Assembly: GCA_003670675.1 (NCBI GenBank)
Contig: QWQY01000003.1
Coordinates: 1 to 46,555 of the forward strand
Origin: Chloroflexota bacterium
GTDB lineage: Bacteria > Chloroflexota > Chloroflexia > Chloroflexales > Roseiflexaceae
Length of the DNA stretch: 46,555 nucleotides
Direction: 5' to 3'
Position 1 is the first letter of the stretch; each line of letters begins with the position of its first letter. This document shows positions 7,786 to 16,921 of this stretch, one piece after another. Under the pieces are notes generated by a model. It did no database searches. It had not been told where the DNA came from and saw only the letters and a program-made list of their open reading frames with translations. The position numbers and the translations under genes were made by a program.

Positions 7786-8970
7786 CTACCATTGCTGGTG
7801 TACTCTGCCCACGATGTATTTGAGGTAACGTCCTTCGGGGAAGTGTGCCGGCACCGGATGATCCAGCGCATGGCCAGCCTCGTGCAACATCTGCACCGCC
7901 ATCCCGCACTCACTGGCGGCGCTGGCCACCATGGTACGGAAGTCTTCGGGGCTGACCTGACTGGTACAGCTCGCCGTTACTAGCAACCCATTGGCCGTCA
8001 AGCACTTCATCGCCAACGCATTCAGGCGTGTATACGCCACAATCGCCGCCTCACGCTGGGTGCGGGTCCGTGCGAAGCTGGGTGGATCGAGGATGATGAC
8101 GTCATATTTACGACCATCGCCGGTCATCTTCTGGAGCAAATCAAAGCAATCCGTCGTCACAAACTGATGACGTTCGGCGGGGAGATCGTTGAGGGCTATA
8201 TTTCGGTCTGCTGCCTCGGCCAAGCCACGTCCGATATCGGTGCTGACCACTTTGCGTGCGCCGCCACGCAGGGCATAGAGCGAAAAAGCGCCGGTGTACG
8301 AAAAGCAATTCAATACTGTTTTGTCGGCCACCCAGTGCATCAGCGAGTGTCGGTTTTCGCGGTGGTCGAGGAACAGCCCGGTCTTTTGGCCTACCTGTGG
8401 GTCCACCACAAAACGCAACCCGGCGTGTTCGGTCACGATCAGTTCACCGTCGGGCATCGCGCCCCACAAGAGCGCCCGGCGTTGTTCGCCCGGGGTATCG
8501 TCGTCGCGGCTCTTGCTCCCCAAAATCGCCTGCAAATCCGGATTGGCAGCCACCAAGGCGGGGATGAGCAACGGCATGAGCTGGCCGGGACCAGCGCCAT
8601 AGCTCTGTACCACTGCTACGGTGCCGTATAAGTCGACGGTCAGGCCCGGCAATCCATCACCCTCGCCGAACAACCAGCGGTAGGCAGTGACACCTTGGCG
8701 GCGCAACAACGAACGGCCGTTCCACGCGGCCAGCACACGCTGGTTGATGAGGGCGGCGTCGATGCGATCGTGACTACTGTAGATGCGGATGGCAATAGCC
8801 CCGGCGGCGTCCCATAGGCCAATCCCACGCCATCCGGCACAGCGCACCACGACCTCGGTGCCGTCCGCGTAACTCACTGCGGGATCGACGTGGTTGCGAT
8901 AGACCCACGGGTGACCGCTCCGGAGCGTGTCGCGTAGATGGCGGGGCAACGTGACTTCTGGTCGCGCCAT
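7786..8970 (-). CDS. rlmI: RlmI-like 23S rRNA (cytosine-C5) methyltransferase
   Basis: This 394-aa protein is close to the 396 aa of E. coli RlmI. An N-terminal PUA-type RNA-binding domain (~1-75, GHPWVYRNHVDP...) precedes a SAM-dependent methyltransferase. The latter shows GLFLDHRENR, the SAM loop VLNCFSYTGAFSLYALRGGA, VVSTDIG and the motif IV segment IILDPPSFART. A TASCT segment matches the RlmI group's conserved Cys. The start at 8970 is supported by AAGGA eight bases upstream and by the PUA domain beginning there. It probably methylates a single cytosine of 23S rRNA. It stands alone, downstream of the ThuA-domain gene on the same strand. Confidence 0.88.
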   Translation of the reverse strand: MARPEVTLPRHLRDTLRSGHPWVYRNHVDPAVSYADGTEVVVRCAGWRGIGLWDAAGAIAIRIYSSHDRIDAALINQRVLAAWNGRSLLRRQGVTAYRWLFGEGDGLPGLTVDLYGTVAVVQSYGAGPGQLMPLLIPALVAANPDLQAILGSKSRDDDTPGEQRRALLWGAMPDGELIVTEHAGLRFVVDPQVGQKTGLFLDHRENRHSLMHWVADKTVLNCFSYTGAFSLYALRGGARKVVSTDIGRGLAEAADRNIALNDLPAERHQFVTTDCFDLLQKMTGDGRKYDVIILDPPSFARTRTQREAAIVAYTRLNALAMKCLTANGLLVTASCTSQVSPEDFRTMVASAASECGMAVQMLHEAGHALDHPVPAHFPEGRYLKYIVGRVHQQW

Positions 8971-9013
8971 GGTGATATTCCTTCTCCGCATATTTCGTGA
9001 CACTACATGCATC

Positions 9014-9057
9014 ACCCACCCGATGCACGTCCCTGCAGGACGGCGCCGGGTGGGCGC
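9014..9057. other. hairpin between ThuA and methyltransferase genes
   Basis: CCCACCCG and CGGGTGGG form an 8-bp stem with a further GTCC/GGAC pairing inside. There is no T-run on the minus strand, so it is a weak or factor-dependent stop at best. Confidence 0.35.
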
Positions 9058-9065
9058 GACAGTGA

Positions 9066-9788
9066 TTATTTGGCTTCGTGTGACTTGTGATTGCCGTAGG
9101 TCGGGCGTACCAGACCATGCGGGGCTGCCCACTTTACCCCGTTGCCGATGACCAAACGGACGTTCTTGTCGAAGTACGTCGGGTACGACTCGTGCCCAGG
9201 GCGGAAGTAAAAGACTTTGCCATTGCCACGATGATAGCAGCAGCCACTGCGGAACACTTCGCCGCCGGTGAACCAGCTGACCATCACCAAATTGTCGGGT
9301 GCGGGGATGTCGAAGCGCTCGCCGTACATTTCTTCGGGCAGCTCGAAGTGCTGTGGCACGTTGGCAGCAATTGGGTGACTCGGCTCGATGACCCAGACCC
9401 GCTCGATGTCGTCTGACTCGCGCCACTTGAGGTCACAGGTTGTGCCCATCAACGACTTGAAGATTTTGGAGAAGTGACCTGAATGCAGGACCACCAAGCC
9501 CATACCACGTTCGACGACATGCTTCTTGACGCGGGCGACGACAGCGTCGTCGACCTTCTCGTGGGCGGCGTGCCCCCACCAGACCAACACGTCTGTTTCG
9601 GCCAGCACTGCCTCGCTCAAGCCATGTTCAGGCTCCTGCAAGGTGGCAGTCTTGACGGTCATCGAACCATCATATGCCTTCAAACCTTCGGCGATAGCGC
9701 CGTGGATGCCCGTTGGGTAGATTTTGCCGGCGGGATGCCCTGCTTCGTGCTCGTGAACAAATTCGTTCCATACGACTACACGCGTCAT
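9066..9788 (-). CDS. ThuA-domain (trehalose utilization-like) protein
   Basis: The 240-aa protein has the class I glutamine-amidotransferase-like fold of the ThuA family. It starts [12 protein letters not shown] and continues with [46 protein letters not shown], and [28 protein letters not shown] near the end. Relatives sit in trehalose or other sugar operons and include 3-ketoglucoside-type enzymes, but no sugar genes adjoin it here. An AGAGGAG ribosome site lies before the ATG, and a TATAGT -10-like box lies about 50 bases upstream. Cytoplasmic, with no signal peptide. The exact reaction is unknown. Confidence 0.85.
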   Translation of the reverse strand: MTRVVVWNEFVHEHEAGHPAGKIYPTGIHGAIAEGLKAYDGSMTVKTATLQEPEHGLSEAVLAETDVLVWWGHAAHEKVDDAVVARVKKHVVERGMGLVVLHSGHFSKIFKSLMGTTCDLKWRESDDIERVWVIEPSHPIAANVPQHFELPEEMYGERFDIPAPDNLVMVSWFTGGEVFRSGCCYHRGNGKVFYFRPGHESYPTYFDKNVRLVIGNGVKWAAPHGLVRPTYGNHKSHEAK

Positions 9789-10116
9789 GGTGGTACTCCT
9801 CTCGTTGTGAACCGTGCCTTCTCAACTATACCACCAAGCACCGCCGCGCCCGTGATGCAGACACGTCTGTCTGCGCTATCCCGCAGCGCCGACACTGCGA
9901 GATGATTCATGCGCGCACCGGCAACCGAAAGATGCTTTGTTTGGCGATATTCACTTTACAAGAATAGTGATTTTTTTGCTTTATTAAAATAAAAAAACTG
10001 TGCAAGTGTTTACTAAATTGTGAATATCAACAGTACAAACCGTGGATGTGTGCGCCTCATCATTGGCCAGACGATGGTACAATCACAGAGATAAAAATAG
10101 TGCGGTGCGTGTGCAA
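9789..10116. other. divergent gap with AT-rich nested inverted repeat
   Basis: This stretch separates the ThuA gene and the plus-strand repeat protein. Positions 9946-9954 (GATATTCAC) and 10020-10028 (GTGAATATC) are a perfect 9-bp inverted repeat. Between them a T-run (9971-9977) and an A-run (9991-9997) can pair across TTATTAAAAT. The whole block is strikingly AT-rich against its surroundings and could hold promoters and an operator for both genes. No gene was seen. Confidence 0.5.
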
Positions 10117-10809
10117 ATGATTCCACAGCTCGACAACATCCCACACATCATGGCACAACTCGACCGAGCCGGAGCGATTCTCCCTGCGGAGTTGGTCACC
10201 CATATCGATGCCCATGCGGCGCACTACGCTCCGTTGTTGCGCGAGCGACTCGCACAACGCTTAGCGTTGACGAGTGATGAGCTGGCCGTCTATGGGCGCT
10301 CACATGCGTTGATTTTTTTGGCGCAATGGCATGACCCGATGACACTCACCCTGATAGGCGAACTCCTGCTCCGCCACGACGACATGCTCGACGGCCTGTA
10401 CGAGGTCTTCGAGGCGACTGTTCCTGCATATGGACCGGCAGCAATCCCTGTGTTGGCGCAGGTGATGGGAGATGCGACTGCACCAACGGCTTCGCGGATT
10501 GTCTGTACGACGACGCTTGGCTATATCGCCCATGTCCATCCGTTATCTGCCCGCGCAATTATCCGTACCTTGCGCGATGCACTCCCGGTCGGGGAGGATG
10601 TCGCTCATGACCATCACGAGGTGTGGTCGTGGGTAGTGACAACACTCGCCGAGTTGCGATCCAAGGCAGCAGCGGCGCAGGTCGACGAACTCTACAAAGC
10701 CGGCGTCCTTGACCCGAACATCTGTGGCCGCCCGGACGAATACCGCCGCGCGCTCAGGGAATCCCCGATCAAAGCAGTCTTTGCGCAACCACTGACCCTG
10801 TATTCATAA
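10117..10809 (+). CDS. helical-repeat protein, possibly DUF1186-like
   Basis: This 230-aa soluble protein is made of short helix pairs resembling HEAT repeats. Examples are HALIFLAQWHDPMTLTLIGELLL, MLDGLYEVFEATVPAYGPAAIPVLAQVM and TLGYIAHVHPLSARAIIRTL. The pattern recalls DUF1186 proteins, which also begin with an LPAEL-type segment followed by a paired array. No catalytic motif is visible. The ATG at 10117 is chosen because the repeat begins there; in-frame GTG codons at 10105 and 10111 are alternatives, and no good ribosome site is seen. It ends 7 bases before the next ATG, so it may head the polysaccharide operon without sharing its function. Confidence 0.65.
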   Translation: MIPQLDNIPHIMAQLDRAGAILPAELVTHIDAHAAHYAPLLRERLAQRLALTSDELAVYGRSHALIFLAQWHDPMTLTLIGELLLRHDDMLDGLYEVFEATVPAYGPAAIPVLAQVMGDATAPTASRIVCTTTLGYIAHVHPLSARAIIRTLRDALPVGEDVAHDHHEVWSWVVTTLAELRSKAAAAQVDELYKAGVLDPNICGRPDEYRRALRESPIKAVFAQPLTLYS

Positions 10810-10816
10810 GGTGCCT

Positions 10817-12280
10817 ATGCAGACTGCCTGGCACAATTTGACGCGGCCGAGCGACCGGCGCCCCCTGTGGGCAGTGCTCGGGGCGATTGTGGTGTGTCTC
10901 GCAGGGGCGGCAGGCGTCGTCTACGGGGCATTTTGGGCACCATTTGTGCTCATTGCCGCACTCACGGTCGGCTATTTCTCGCTCCGGAGCACACGGGTCA
11001 TGTTGGCCACGGTGGTCATGCTGATTACCGTTTTTCCCTTCGGCACATTACCTTTTCGGGCAGTGATTACACCGGCGTTTTTGTCCATCGCGATTGCTGC
11101 GTTGTTGGCGATGCGCGTATTGCATCTATTGACCACGCCCAACTATCGGGCGAACTTCACCTCGTATGCACCGGTTGTGTTTGGCTACATTGGGTTTACG
11201 TTGTTCGCGCTGTTTTTGGGTGCACGTGGCCTGCCAGACAGCACGACGTTGCATAACTACGCGAAGTTTCTGCTCGGCATTATGATGATGTTTGCCATCC
11301 TCGATGCAGTCCACGACGACATCGATGTGCAATGGGCATTACGGCTGTTGTTGGTCGGCGGGGCAGTGTCGGCGCTGATCGGATTGGTGCTGTATGTTAT
11401 CCCCGCCACGTATTCAGAGCAATTTCTGGTGCAGTTTGGGCGCTTCGGGTACCCCACGAGTGGGCGTGTGTTGCGCTATGTCGAGGATGACACCGACGGA
11501 CTGATGCGTGCCATCGGGCTCGCGGTTGACCCTAACAGTTACGGTGGCATGTTGGCAGTCATCGGTGCAATCGCAGCGACGCAGACCATCGTCGAAAAAC
11601 CCGTACTGCCACGCCCGTGGATGATTGCCATCAGTGGGATTGTCGTGCTCGTGTTGTTCCTGACGTTCTCACGGGCAGCCTTAGGCGGGCTGATGATTGC
11701 TGCAATTTATGTCGCAACGGTGCGCTATCGCCGTCTGTGGGGCTGGATTGTAGCAGCAGGGGTGTTGGCGACCATCCTGGTGGTGTTTGTGGGGATTGGC
11801 GAGCAGTTTGTCACACGCATCGTACAAGGTGTACAGTTCCAAGACCGTGCCAATCAGATGCGTTTGGCCGAGTTCAACAATGCCATTGCGGTCATTCAAG
11901 CCTATCCGTTCTTTGGGATTGGTTTTGGTACAGCACCCGACATCGACCTCGTCGCGGGCGTTTCGAACATTTATTTGGCGATCGCACAGCGGCTCGGATT
12001 GGTCGGCCTGGTGATCTTCGTCGGCATGATGCTCAATTTGTTTGTGCGATCGTGGCGAAGCCTGGGCCAGGCAGTGGCACAACACGACGAAGTCCATGCG
12101 AGTTGGCTGATCGGCTTGCAAGCCGGCATCGTGGCTGCACTCGCAGTGGGTATGTTGGATCACTATTTTTTCAATATCGAGTTCAGTCACATGACCGCGT
12201 TGCTCTGGAGTACGATCGGCTTGCAGCTCGCTGTGGCACGGAACATTGTGCCCGTCACCGACCATACAGAGGCGCTATGA
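10817..12280 (+). CDS. O-antigen ligase / Wzy-type polysaccharide polymerase family membrane protein
   Basis: The 487-aa protein has about a dozen hydrophobic helices and one larger loop carrying AYPFFGIGFGTAPDI, the Wzy_C-type signature around residues 375-390. The family joins or polymerises undecaprenyl-linked glycans at the outer face of the membrane. AAGG lies 5 bases before the ATG at 10817 and overlaps the upstream stop, so I prefer it to the GTG at 10811. Its end overlaps uridine kinase (ATGA). With five glycosyltransferases downstream it most likely polymerises an exopolysaccharide or cell-wall glycan; ligase and polymerase cannot be told apart by sequence alone. Confidence 0.85.
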   Translation: MQTAWHNLTRPSDRRPLWAVLGAIVVCLAGAAGVVYGAFWAPFVLIAALTVGYFSLRSTRVMLATVVMLITVFPFGTLPFRAVITPAFLSIAIAALLAMRVLHLLTTPNYRANFTSYAPVVFGYIGFTLFALFLGARGLPDSTTLHNYAKFLLGIMMMFAILDAVHDDIDVQWALRLLLVGGAVSALIGLVLYVIPATYSEQFLVQFGRFGYPTSGRVLRYVEDDTDGLMRAIGLAVDPNSYGGMLAVIGAIAATQTIVEKPVLPRPWMIAISGIVVLVLFLTFSRAALGGLMIAAIYVATVRYRRLWGWIVAAGVLATILVVFVGIGEQFVTRIVQGVQFQDRANQMRLAEFNNAIAVIQAYPFFGIGFGTAPDIDLVAGVSNIYLAIAQRLGLVGLVIFVGMMLNLFVRSWRSLGQAVAQHDEVHASWLIGLQAGIVAALAVGMLDHYFFNIEFSHMTALLWSTIGLQLAVARNIVPVTDHTEAL

Positions 12281-12915
12281 AGCCATTCATCATCGGCATT
12301 GCCGGCGGGAGCGGCTCGGGCAAAACCACCTTGACGCGGCAGATTATCGACGCGAGTCGTGCAGCCTCGGTAGCGTGGATTCCGTTCGATGCCTACTATC
12401 GAGATTTGTCGGCGTTTGACATCAGCGAGCGCCAGAAGATGAACTTCGATCATCCCGATGCCTTCGACACCGCGCTGTGTCTGCAGCATCTCGATGCGTT
12501 GGCGGAAGGACAGTCGGTTGTCGTGCCCGAGTACGATTTCGCTGCCTATACCCGTGCCCACGGCGGGCATCTGGTGCAGCCACGACCGGTGATTATCGTC
12601 GATGGCATTGTCTTGTTTGTCGATGCGGCCCTGCGGCAGCGCTTTGACTTACGGGTGTTTGTCGATGCACCAGACGACATCCGTCTGCTCCGGCGCATCC
12701 TGCGCGACACCCAAGAACGTGGCCGCGATGTTGCGTCGATTTGCGCACAGTACGTGACAACGGTCCGGCCGATGCATCAGGCATTTGTCGCCCCTTCGCG
12801 TGAACACGCCCACATCATCATCCCCAGCGGCGATGACACCCAACCGGCAATTACCCTTTTGCGTGCCGAAGTACAGCGCCACATCGATAAAGCGGCACAT
12901 CCGTCTGTGCGCTAG
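12277..12915 (+). CDS. udk: uridine kinase
   Basis: The 212-aa P-loop kinase begins IIGIAGGSGSGKTTLTRQI (Walker A). The uridine kinase/phosphoribulokinase motifs follow: FDAYYRD, NFDHPDAFD (the nucleoside-binding region), VVVPEYDFAAYTR and VIIVDGIVLF. A DIRLLRRILRDTQERGR lid segment is also present. It phosphorylates uridine or cytidine to UMP/CMP. Start and stop overlap or abut the neighbours (ATGA with the upstream gene, 9 bases to the next), so it is embedded in the polysaccharide operon. There it could replenish uridine nucleotides for UDP-sugar donors. That link is an inference. Confidence 0.88.
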   Translation: MKPFIIGIAGGSGSGKTTLTRQIIDASRAASVAWIPFDAYYRDLSAFDISERQKMNFDHPDAFDTALCLQHLDALAEGQSVVVPEYDFAAYTRAHGGHLVQPRPVIIVDGIVLFVDAALRQRFDLRVFVDAPDDIRLLRRILRDTQERGRDVASICAQYVTTVRPMHQAFVAPSREHAHIIIPSGDDTQPAITLLRAEVQRHIDKAAHPSVR

Positions 12916-12924
12916 GATGCATGT

Positions 12925-13974
12925 ATGCATATTTACCCGTTCCCACCCCGGCTCGCACAGAGCCCATATCTCGACGCGCTCTATGCCCAGTTGCCGGTCG
13001 ACGTATACGTCGATCGGCGTTCGCCGCGGCGCTCCTTCTGGCGTATGCTGTTGAGCCGTGGACAGCGTCTGTTACACCTGCACTTTTTCGATGCCGTCGT
13101 CCAGCATCCCAACCGCATCGTCTGTTGGATGCGGTCCACTGGGTGGGTGCTTTTGCTCATGCTGGTGCGATTCTGTGGCGTACGAATCGTGTGGACGGTC
13201 CATAATCTGCAACCGCACGAGTGCTTTCACCCGGACATCGCCACGCGGACCGTCGGTCGGGTCATTCGTCAATGTCATGCATTGACGGTGCATCATCATT
13301 GCACCAAGCAGCGTATCCAAAAGGAATATCATGGTGTGCCGTCTATCCACGTCATCCCACACGGGCACGCCGACGCACCGTTTGGCCCAATGCCTACCCG
13401 GGCAGCTGCACGTGCCAGCCTCGGGTTGGACCCGGATGTGCCAGTTTTTCTCTATATGGGGATGATTCGGCGCTACAAAGGGCTCGAGCTCTTGATTGAG
13501 GCGATGCCGCTCTTGCCACAAACCATGCTGATTATTGCCGGACATCCAGCCGATAAGCAATATCTGTCCGAAATTCACCAACGCACTGCGCGGCGCATCA
13601 ACATTTCGCTCCATCCGCGCTATATGAACGACAACGAAGCCGCCTGCTACTTGGCTGCCTGTGACGCCATGATCCTGCCATATACCCAAATCACGACCTC
13701 GGGCATGCTCGTCGCTGCGATGGCGGCGGGGATTGTCTGCGTTGTCCCGAACCTGCCACCACTCATCGAGCAGGTGCGGGATGGCGAAAACGGGTTTGTC
13801 TATTTGCATGGCAACGCACCGTCGCTCATCGCTGCCATGGAGCGCGTCAGTGCCACGCCACGGCGCGATCTCATCGGCCACCATGCACGCACATCGCTTG
13901 CGGCACACACCTGGCCGCACGTTGCAGGCCTCTTTCATGCCCTGTTTGTCACCGTGCTGCGGGAGCGCACATGA
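12925..13974 (+). CDS. GT4-type (GT-B) glycosyltransferase
   Basis: The 349-aa protein has a GT-B fold. The N-terminal half carries a hydrophobic helix (WVLLLMLVRFCGVRIVWTVHNLQPHE). The C-terminal half has the GT4-like VFLYMGMIRRYKGLELLIEAM and the donor-site region AACDAMILPYTQITTSGMLVAAMAAG. The usual E-x7-E pair of GT4 enzymes is not intact here (TTSGMLVAAMAAG). The family makes cytoplasmic-face glycosidic bonds from nucleotide sugars. It resembles the GumK/xanthan-type group more than classical GT4. Its stop overlaps the next start. Confidence 0.82.
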   Translation: MHIYPFPPRLAQSPYLDALYAQLPVDVYVDRRSPRRSFWRMLLSRGQRLLHLHFFDAVVQHPNRIVCWMRSTGWVLLLMLVRFCGVRIVWTVHNLQPHECFHPDIATRTVGRVIRQCHALTVHHHCTKQRIQKEYHGVPSIHVIPHGHADAPFGPMPTRAAARASLGLDPDVPVFLYMGMIRRYKGLELLIEAMPLLPQTMLIIAGHPADKQYLSEIHQRTARRINISLHPRYMNDNEAACYLAACDAMILPYTQITTSGMLVAAMAAGIVCVVPNLPPLIEQVRDGENGFVYLHGNAPSLIAAMERVSATPRRDLIGHHARTSLAAHTWPHVAGLFHALFVTVLRERT

Positions 13975-14804
13975 GCGACACGCCATTGGTCAGCATTATC
14001 TTCGTCATCTATAACAGCGCCCACCGGTTGCCTGCCTTGGCAGTGTCGCTCGATGCAGACCCCGGGATGGCTGCCTGTGAACTCATTGTGGTAGACAACG
14101 ACTCGACAGACACACCAACACGCTGGCTGCAACACGCACAGTGGCTCGTGTTACCCAGCAATCTGGGCTATGGGAGCGCGTGTAATCGCGGTGCAGCGTT
14201 GGCTCGTGGCGACTATGTGGTCTTTTGCAACCCTGATATACTAGTCACACCGTATTGGTGTCAACGGCTTGTTGCCCATCTGGATGCGCACCCGTTGGTT
14301 GCTTGCATCACCCCCGAGACCCGCTATCCAGGCGAGTCCATCCCGCTGGGGACAGGGGTTGCCGATCGCGACGCCCTCCCCGGCGCGGCGCTGATGATGC
14401 GCCGGGCAGAATGGCAGGCGTTGGGTGGGTTCGACGAGCAGTTTTTTTTGTACTGGGAAGATACCGATCTCTGCTGGCGTGCCCAACGCGCAGGTCGACG
14501 TACCGTTGTGGCTCGTGATGTCGAAATAACCCATTCACGTAATGGGAGCGGTGGCGGTGCGCAGACATGGTTGCATCTCTACATCCAAAACGGGATCTAT
14601 GCCCACCTCAAATCGCAATCGTGGGCGCGGGTTGTTTGGTTTGTGGGCAAGCAGCTCATCGCGTTGCCGTGGCGACTGTTGCGCAGTCGTGACCCACGCC
14701 TGCTCGCGGCATTTGGTTGGAACATCAGACACTGTGCAGCTACGCTCCGCCACCGACAAAATATTCTGGCCGGCTTGCACGTACCATCTAAAGGAACTCC
14801 ATGA
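13971..14804 (+). CDS. GT2-family glycosyltransferase, rhamnosyltransferase-like
   Basis: The 277-aa GT-A enzyme opens with PLVSIIFVIYN and ELIVVDNDSTD, then NLGYGSACNRGAALARGDYVVFCNPDIL (the DXD equivalent is NPD). LGGFDEQFFLYWEDTDLCWRAQRAGRRT is the acceptor/catalytic segment with an ED pair. It is typical of rhamnosyltransferase-like enzymes that build polysaccharide repeat units on lipid carriers. It has ATGA overlaps with both neighbours. There is no transmembrane helix, so it likely acts at the inner face of the membrane. The sugar is unknown. Confidence 0.88.
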   Translation: MSDTPLVSIIFVIYNSAHRLPALAVSLDADPGMAACELIVVDNDSTDTPTRWLQHAQWLVLPSNLGYGSACNRGAALARGDYVVFCNPDILVTPYWCQRLVAHLDAHPLVACITPETRYPGESIPLGTGVADRDALPGAALMMRRAEWQALGGFDEQFFLYWEDTDLCWRAQRAGRRTVVARDVEITHSRNGSGGGAQTWLHLYIQNGIYAHLKSQSWARVVWFVGKQLIALPWRLLRSRDPRLLAAFGWNIRHCAATLRHRQNILAGLHVPSKGTP

Positions 14805-15943
14805 GCAATCACCGAGCGCCATTGGTCTATCTTATTGGGAAAGATGCCGCTGAGGACACTATTCACTACCTCGTCAATCTGGTCGCTCATAGCGCCGCAA
14901 TGCCGTTCCATATCATCATCGTCACACAAACGGGTAACGTGCATCCGGCAATTCTTGCACTCACACAGCAGTCAGCGCATGTCGAAGCCATTACGCTGGA
15001 TATCCCGCCCCACACGAAAGCACTCTTGCGCCTGCGTATTTTGATTGCCTGGCTGCTCTACACCAAACCCGCCATTGTACATTTGCTGGCCGCATCACCC
15101 GACACCGAAACCGAAGTCATTGCCGCGTTGTGGGTTGCGCAAATTCCCACCCGCATTATGACCTTGGCCGAAGTCGCGCCGACCGTCCGCAGTGACGGGG
15201 TACGCCCCATTTACAGCTTCGTCGTGCAGCGCTTGCTGCGCACATTCAGTGACATCATCGTCTACACCACTGCAGCCAAGCATATTCTGCAACAGGAATA
15301 TCGCTTGACTCACACCCACATCGCCGTGATACCCATTGGGATAGATACCACAATGTATGCGTTACACATGACCCCCGACCGTGGTCGAGCGGCGTACAAT
15401 CTGCCGGTAGATGGGCAGTTGATTGCGAGTGTCGGGCAGTTCGCTCCCCACAAAGGGCATTCGGTCCTCATACACGCCATGGATCACATATGGCAGTACA
15501 ACCCTGAGGTGTCTCTTGTGCTGGTCGGGACCGGCGAACACAGCGCACACCTGCGTGGGTTGGCCCAGCAGAGTGCGCAACCTGAACGGATCCACTTTTT
15601 CGACGACATGCCCGACCGGTCAGGATTTCTGCGCTGTGTGGATGTCTATGTGCAACCTTCTTTTTCTGAACCGATGTCGTTCGATTTGTTGATGGCGATG
15701 GCGATGGAACGCCCCGTTGTTGCTTCTGCAATCGCAAACATACATGAAATCATCGAATCCAATGCGAGCGGATTGCTGGTGCGTGCCGGCTCCTCCGACG
15801 CACTCGCATCGGCTATTATGCGTGTCTTCAATGATGCTGCGATCCGGATCACGGTATCGCTGAATGCCCGTACCCGTGTTGCACAGCGCTTTACGATGGA
15901 ACGCTGGCTCAATGCCACCGTCGCCCTGTACCGCTTTGTGTAG
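14801..15943 (+). CDS. GT4-family glycosyltransferase
   Basis: This 380-aa GT-B enzyme has the GT4 C-terminal signature: IASVGQFAPHKGHSVLIHAM, VSLVLVGTGEHSAHLRGLA and VDVYVQPSFSEPMSFDLLMAMAMERPVVASAI. The first Glu of the E-x7-E motif (SEP) is present, but the position of the second has Met (LLMAMA). Either it diverged or it uses another acid. The N-terminal acceptor half carries IVHLLAASPDTET. It is overlapped by the preceding gene and separated by 42 bases from the next, whose own ribosome site is good. Confidence 0.85.
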   Translation: MSNHRAPLVYLIGKDAAEDTIHYLVNLVAHSAAMPFHIIIVTQTGNVHPAILALTQQSAHVEAITLDIPPHTKALLRLRILIAWLLYTKPAIVHLLAASPDTETEVIAALWVAQIPTRIMTLAEVAPTVRSDGVRPIYSFVVQRLLRTFSDIIVYTTAAKHILQQEYRLTHTHIAVIPIGIDTTMYALHMTPDRGRAAYNLPVDGQLIASVGQFAPHKGHSVLIHAMDHIWQYNPEVSLVLVGTGEHSAHLRGLAQQSAQPERIHFFDDMPDRSGFLRCVDVYVQPSFSEPMSFDLLMAMAMERPVVASAIANIHEIIESNASGLLVRAGSSDALASAIMRVFNDAAIRITVSLNARTRVAQRFTMERWLNATVALYRFV

Positions 15944-15985
15944 GGTAACCGCGTACCGCGTATCTGCAACGACCAAGGGAGCACC

Positions 15986-16921
15986 GTGATTACAACACAA
16001 CCTCCCATCGGAGGTACACCCGACGGCACACCTGTTCATGCACCACGCATCGCGGTGATTATCCCCACCATGGCAACGACACCACTCGATGTCGAGGCGA
16101 TGATGGCCGCACAGACGATGCAGTCGAGCCAGGTCGTCATCGTCTATCGCCAAGCGCCCAATGGGTACGCGCGCAACGTGGGTGCCTACCGCGTCAGTGA
16201 CAGCGCTCCGCATGATCCCGTCGATTGGTACCTCTTCCTCGATGATGATGCGGTATTTGGGCATCCCGAGTGTATCGAACGACTCTACCTCGCGACCTGC
16301 CAACCGGGTGTTGCAATCGCCGGTGCAGCCCGCATCCTGCCGGCCGACGCAAGCCCCTTCGAACACGCTGTCGCACAGCAGGTAGCCCGCATCGTCAACC
16401 CCGTGGTACCGATTGATACGCGCACCAACCCGGATCCGCCGCACTACAGCTGCTCGATAACGACGACCTGCTGCTTGGTGTCACGCCGGGTCTTCGAAGC
16501 GGTTGGTGGCTTCGATCCCACCCTGACGCGGGGCGTCGATACCGAGTTTTTTGTGCGGGTGCGCCAGCTGCATCGAGCCGATGCACCGGTCCATTTGGTC
16601 CAAGCCGGCAATGCGTGGGTAACGCACCATGCCCCATTGACGATGGCTGCGTTGTGGCACAAGCACTATGCCTACGGCATGGGGCATGCCCAAGAAGTAC
16701 GTCGCGATCCGCGCCGTGCTCGTGCGGGCAACAACTTCCGGTCACGTCTGCAGGCTGCAGTGTGGCTCCTGTTGCGGACCATCTTGGTGCCCATCCATTG
16801 TGTCATCCCGTTTTCGTTTAGTGATCCGCGCTGGCGGTTTGCCTGGTCACCGCTCAAAGCCTATGCCTCGTATGCAAGTGCATTGGGGTACATCGATGGC
16901 TGGTATCGCCATGACCACTGA
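15986..16921 (+). CDS. GT2-family glycosyltransferase
   Basis: The 311-aa enzyme starts at GTG 15986, fixed by AAGGGAG a few bases upstream. GT-A landmarks are APRIAVIIPTMA, YARNVGAYRVSD, WYLFLDDDAVFGHPECI (DDD metal site) and FEAVGGFDPTLTRGVDTEFFVRVRQ. The C-terminal part includes a hydrophobic stretch (LQAAVWLLLRTILVPIHCVIPFSF), which may anchor it to the membrane. It belongs with the surrounding polysaccharide genes. The acceptor and sugar are not determinable. Confidence 0.86.
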   Translation: MITTQPPIGGTPDGTPVHAPRIAVIIPTMATTPLDVEAMMAAQTMQSSQVVIVYRQAPNGYARNVGAYRVSDSAPHDPVDWYLFLDDDAVFGHPECIERLYLATCQPGVAIAGAARILPADASPFEHAVAQQVARIVNPVVPIDTRTNPDPPHYSCSITTTCCLVSRRVFEAVGGFDPTLTRGVDTEFFVRVRQLHRADAPVHLVQAGNAWVTHHAPLTMAALWHKHYAYGMGHAQEVRRDPRRARAGNNFRSRLQAAVWLLLRTILVPIHCVIPFSFSDPRWRFAWSPLKAYASYASALGYIDGWYRHDH

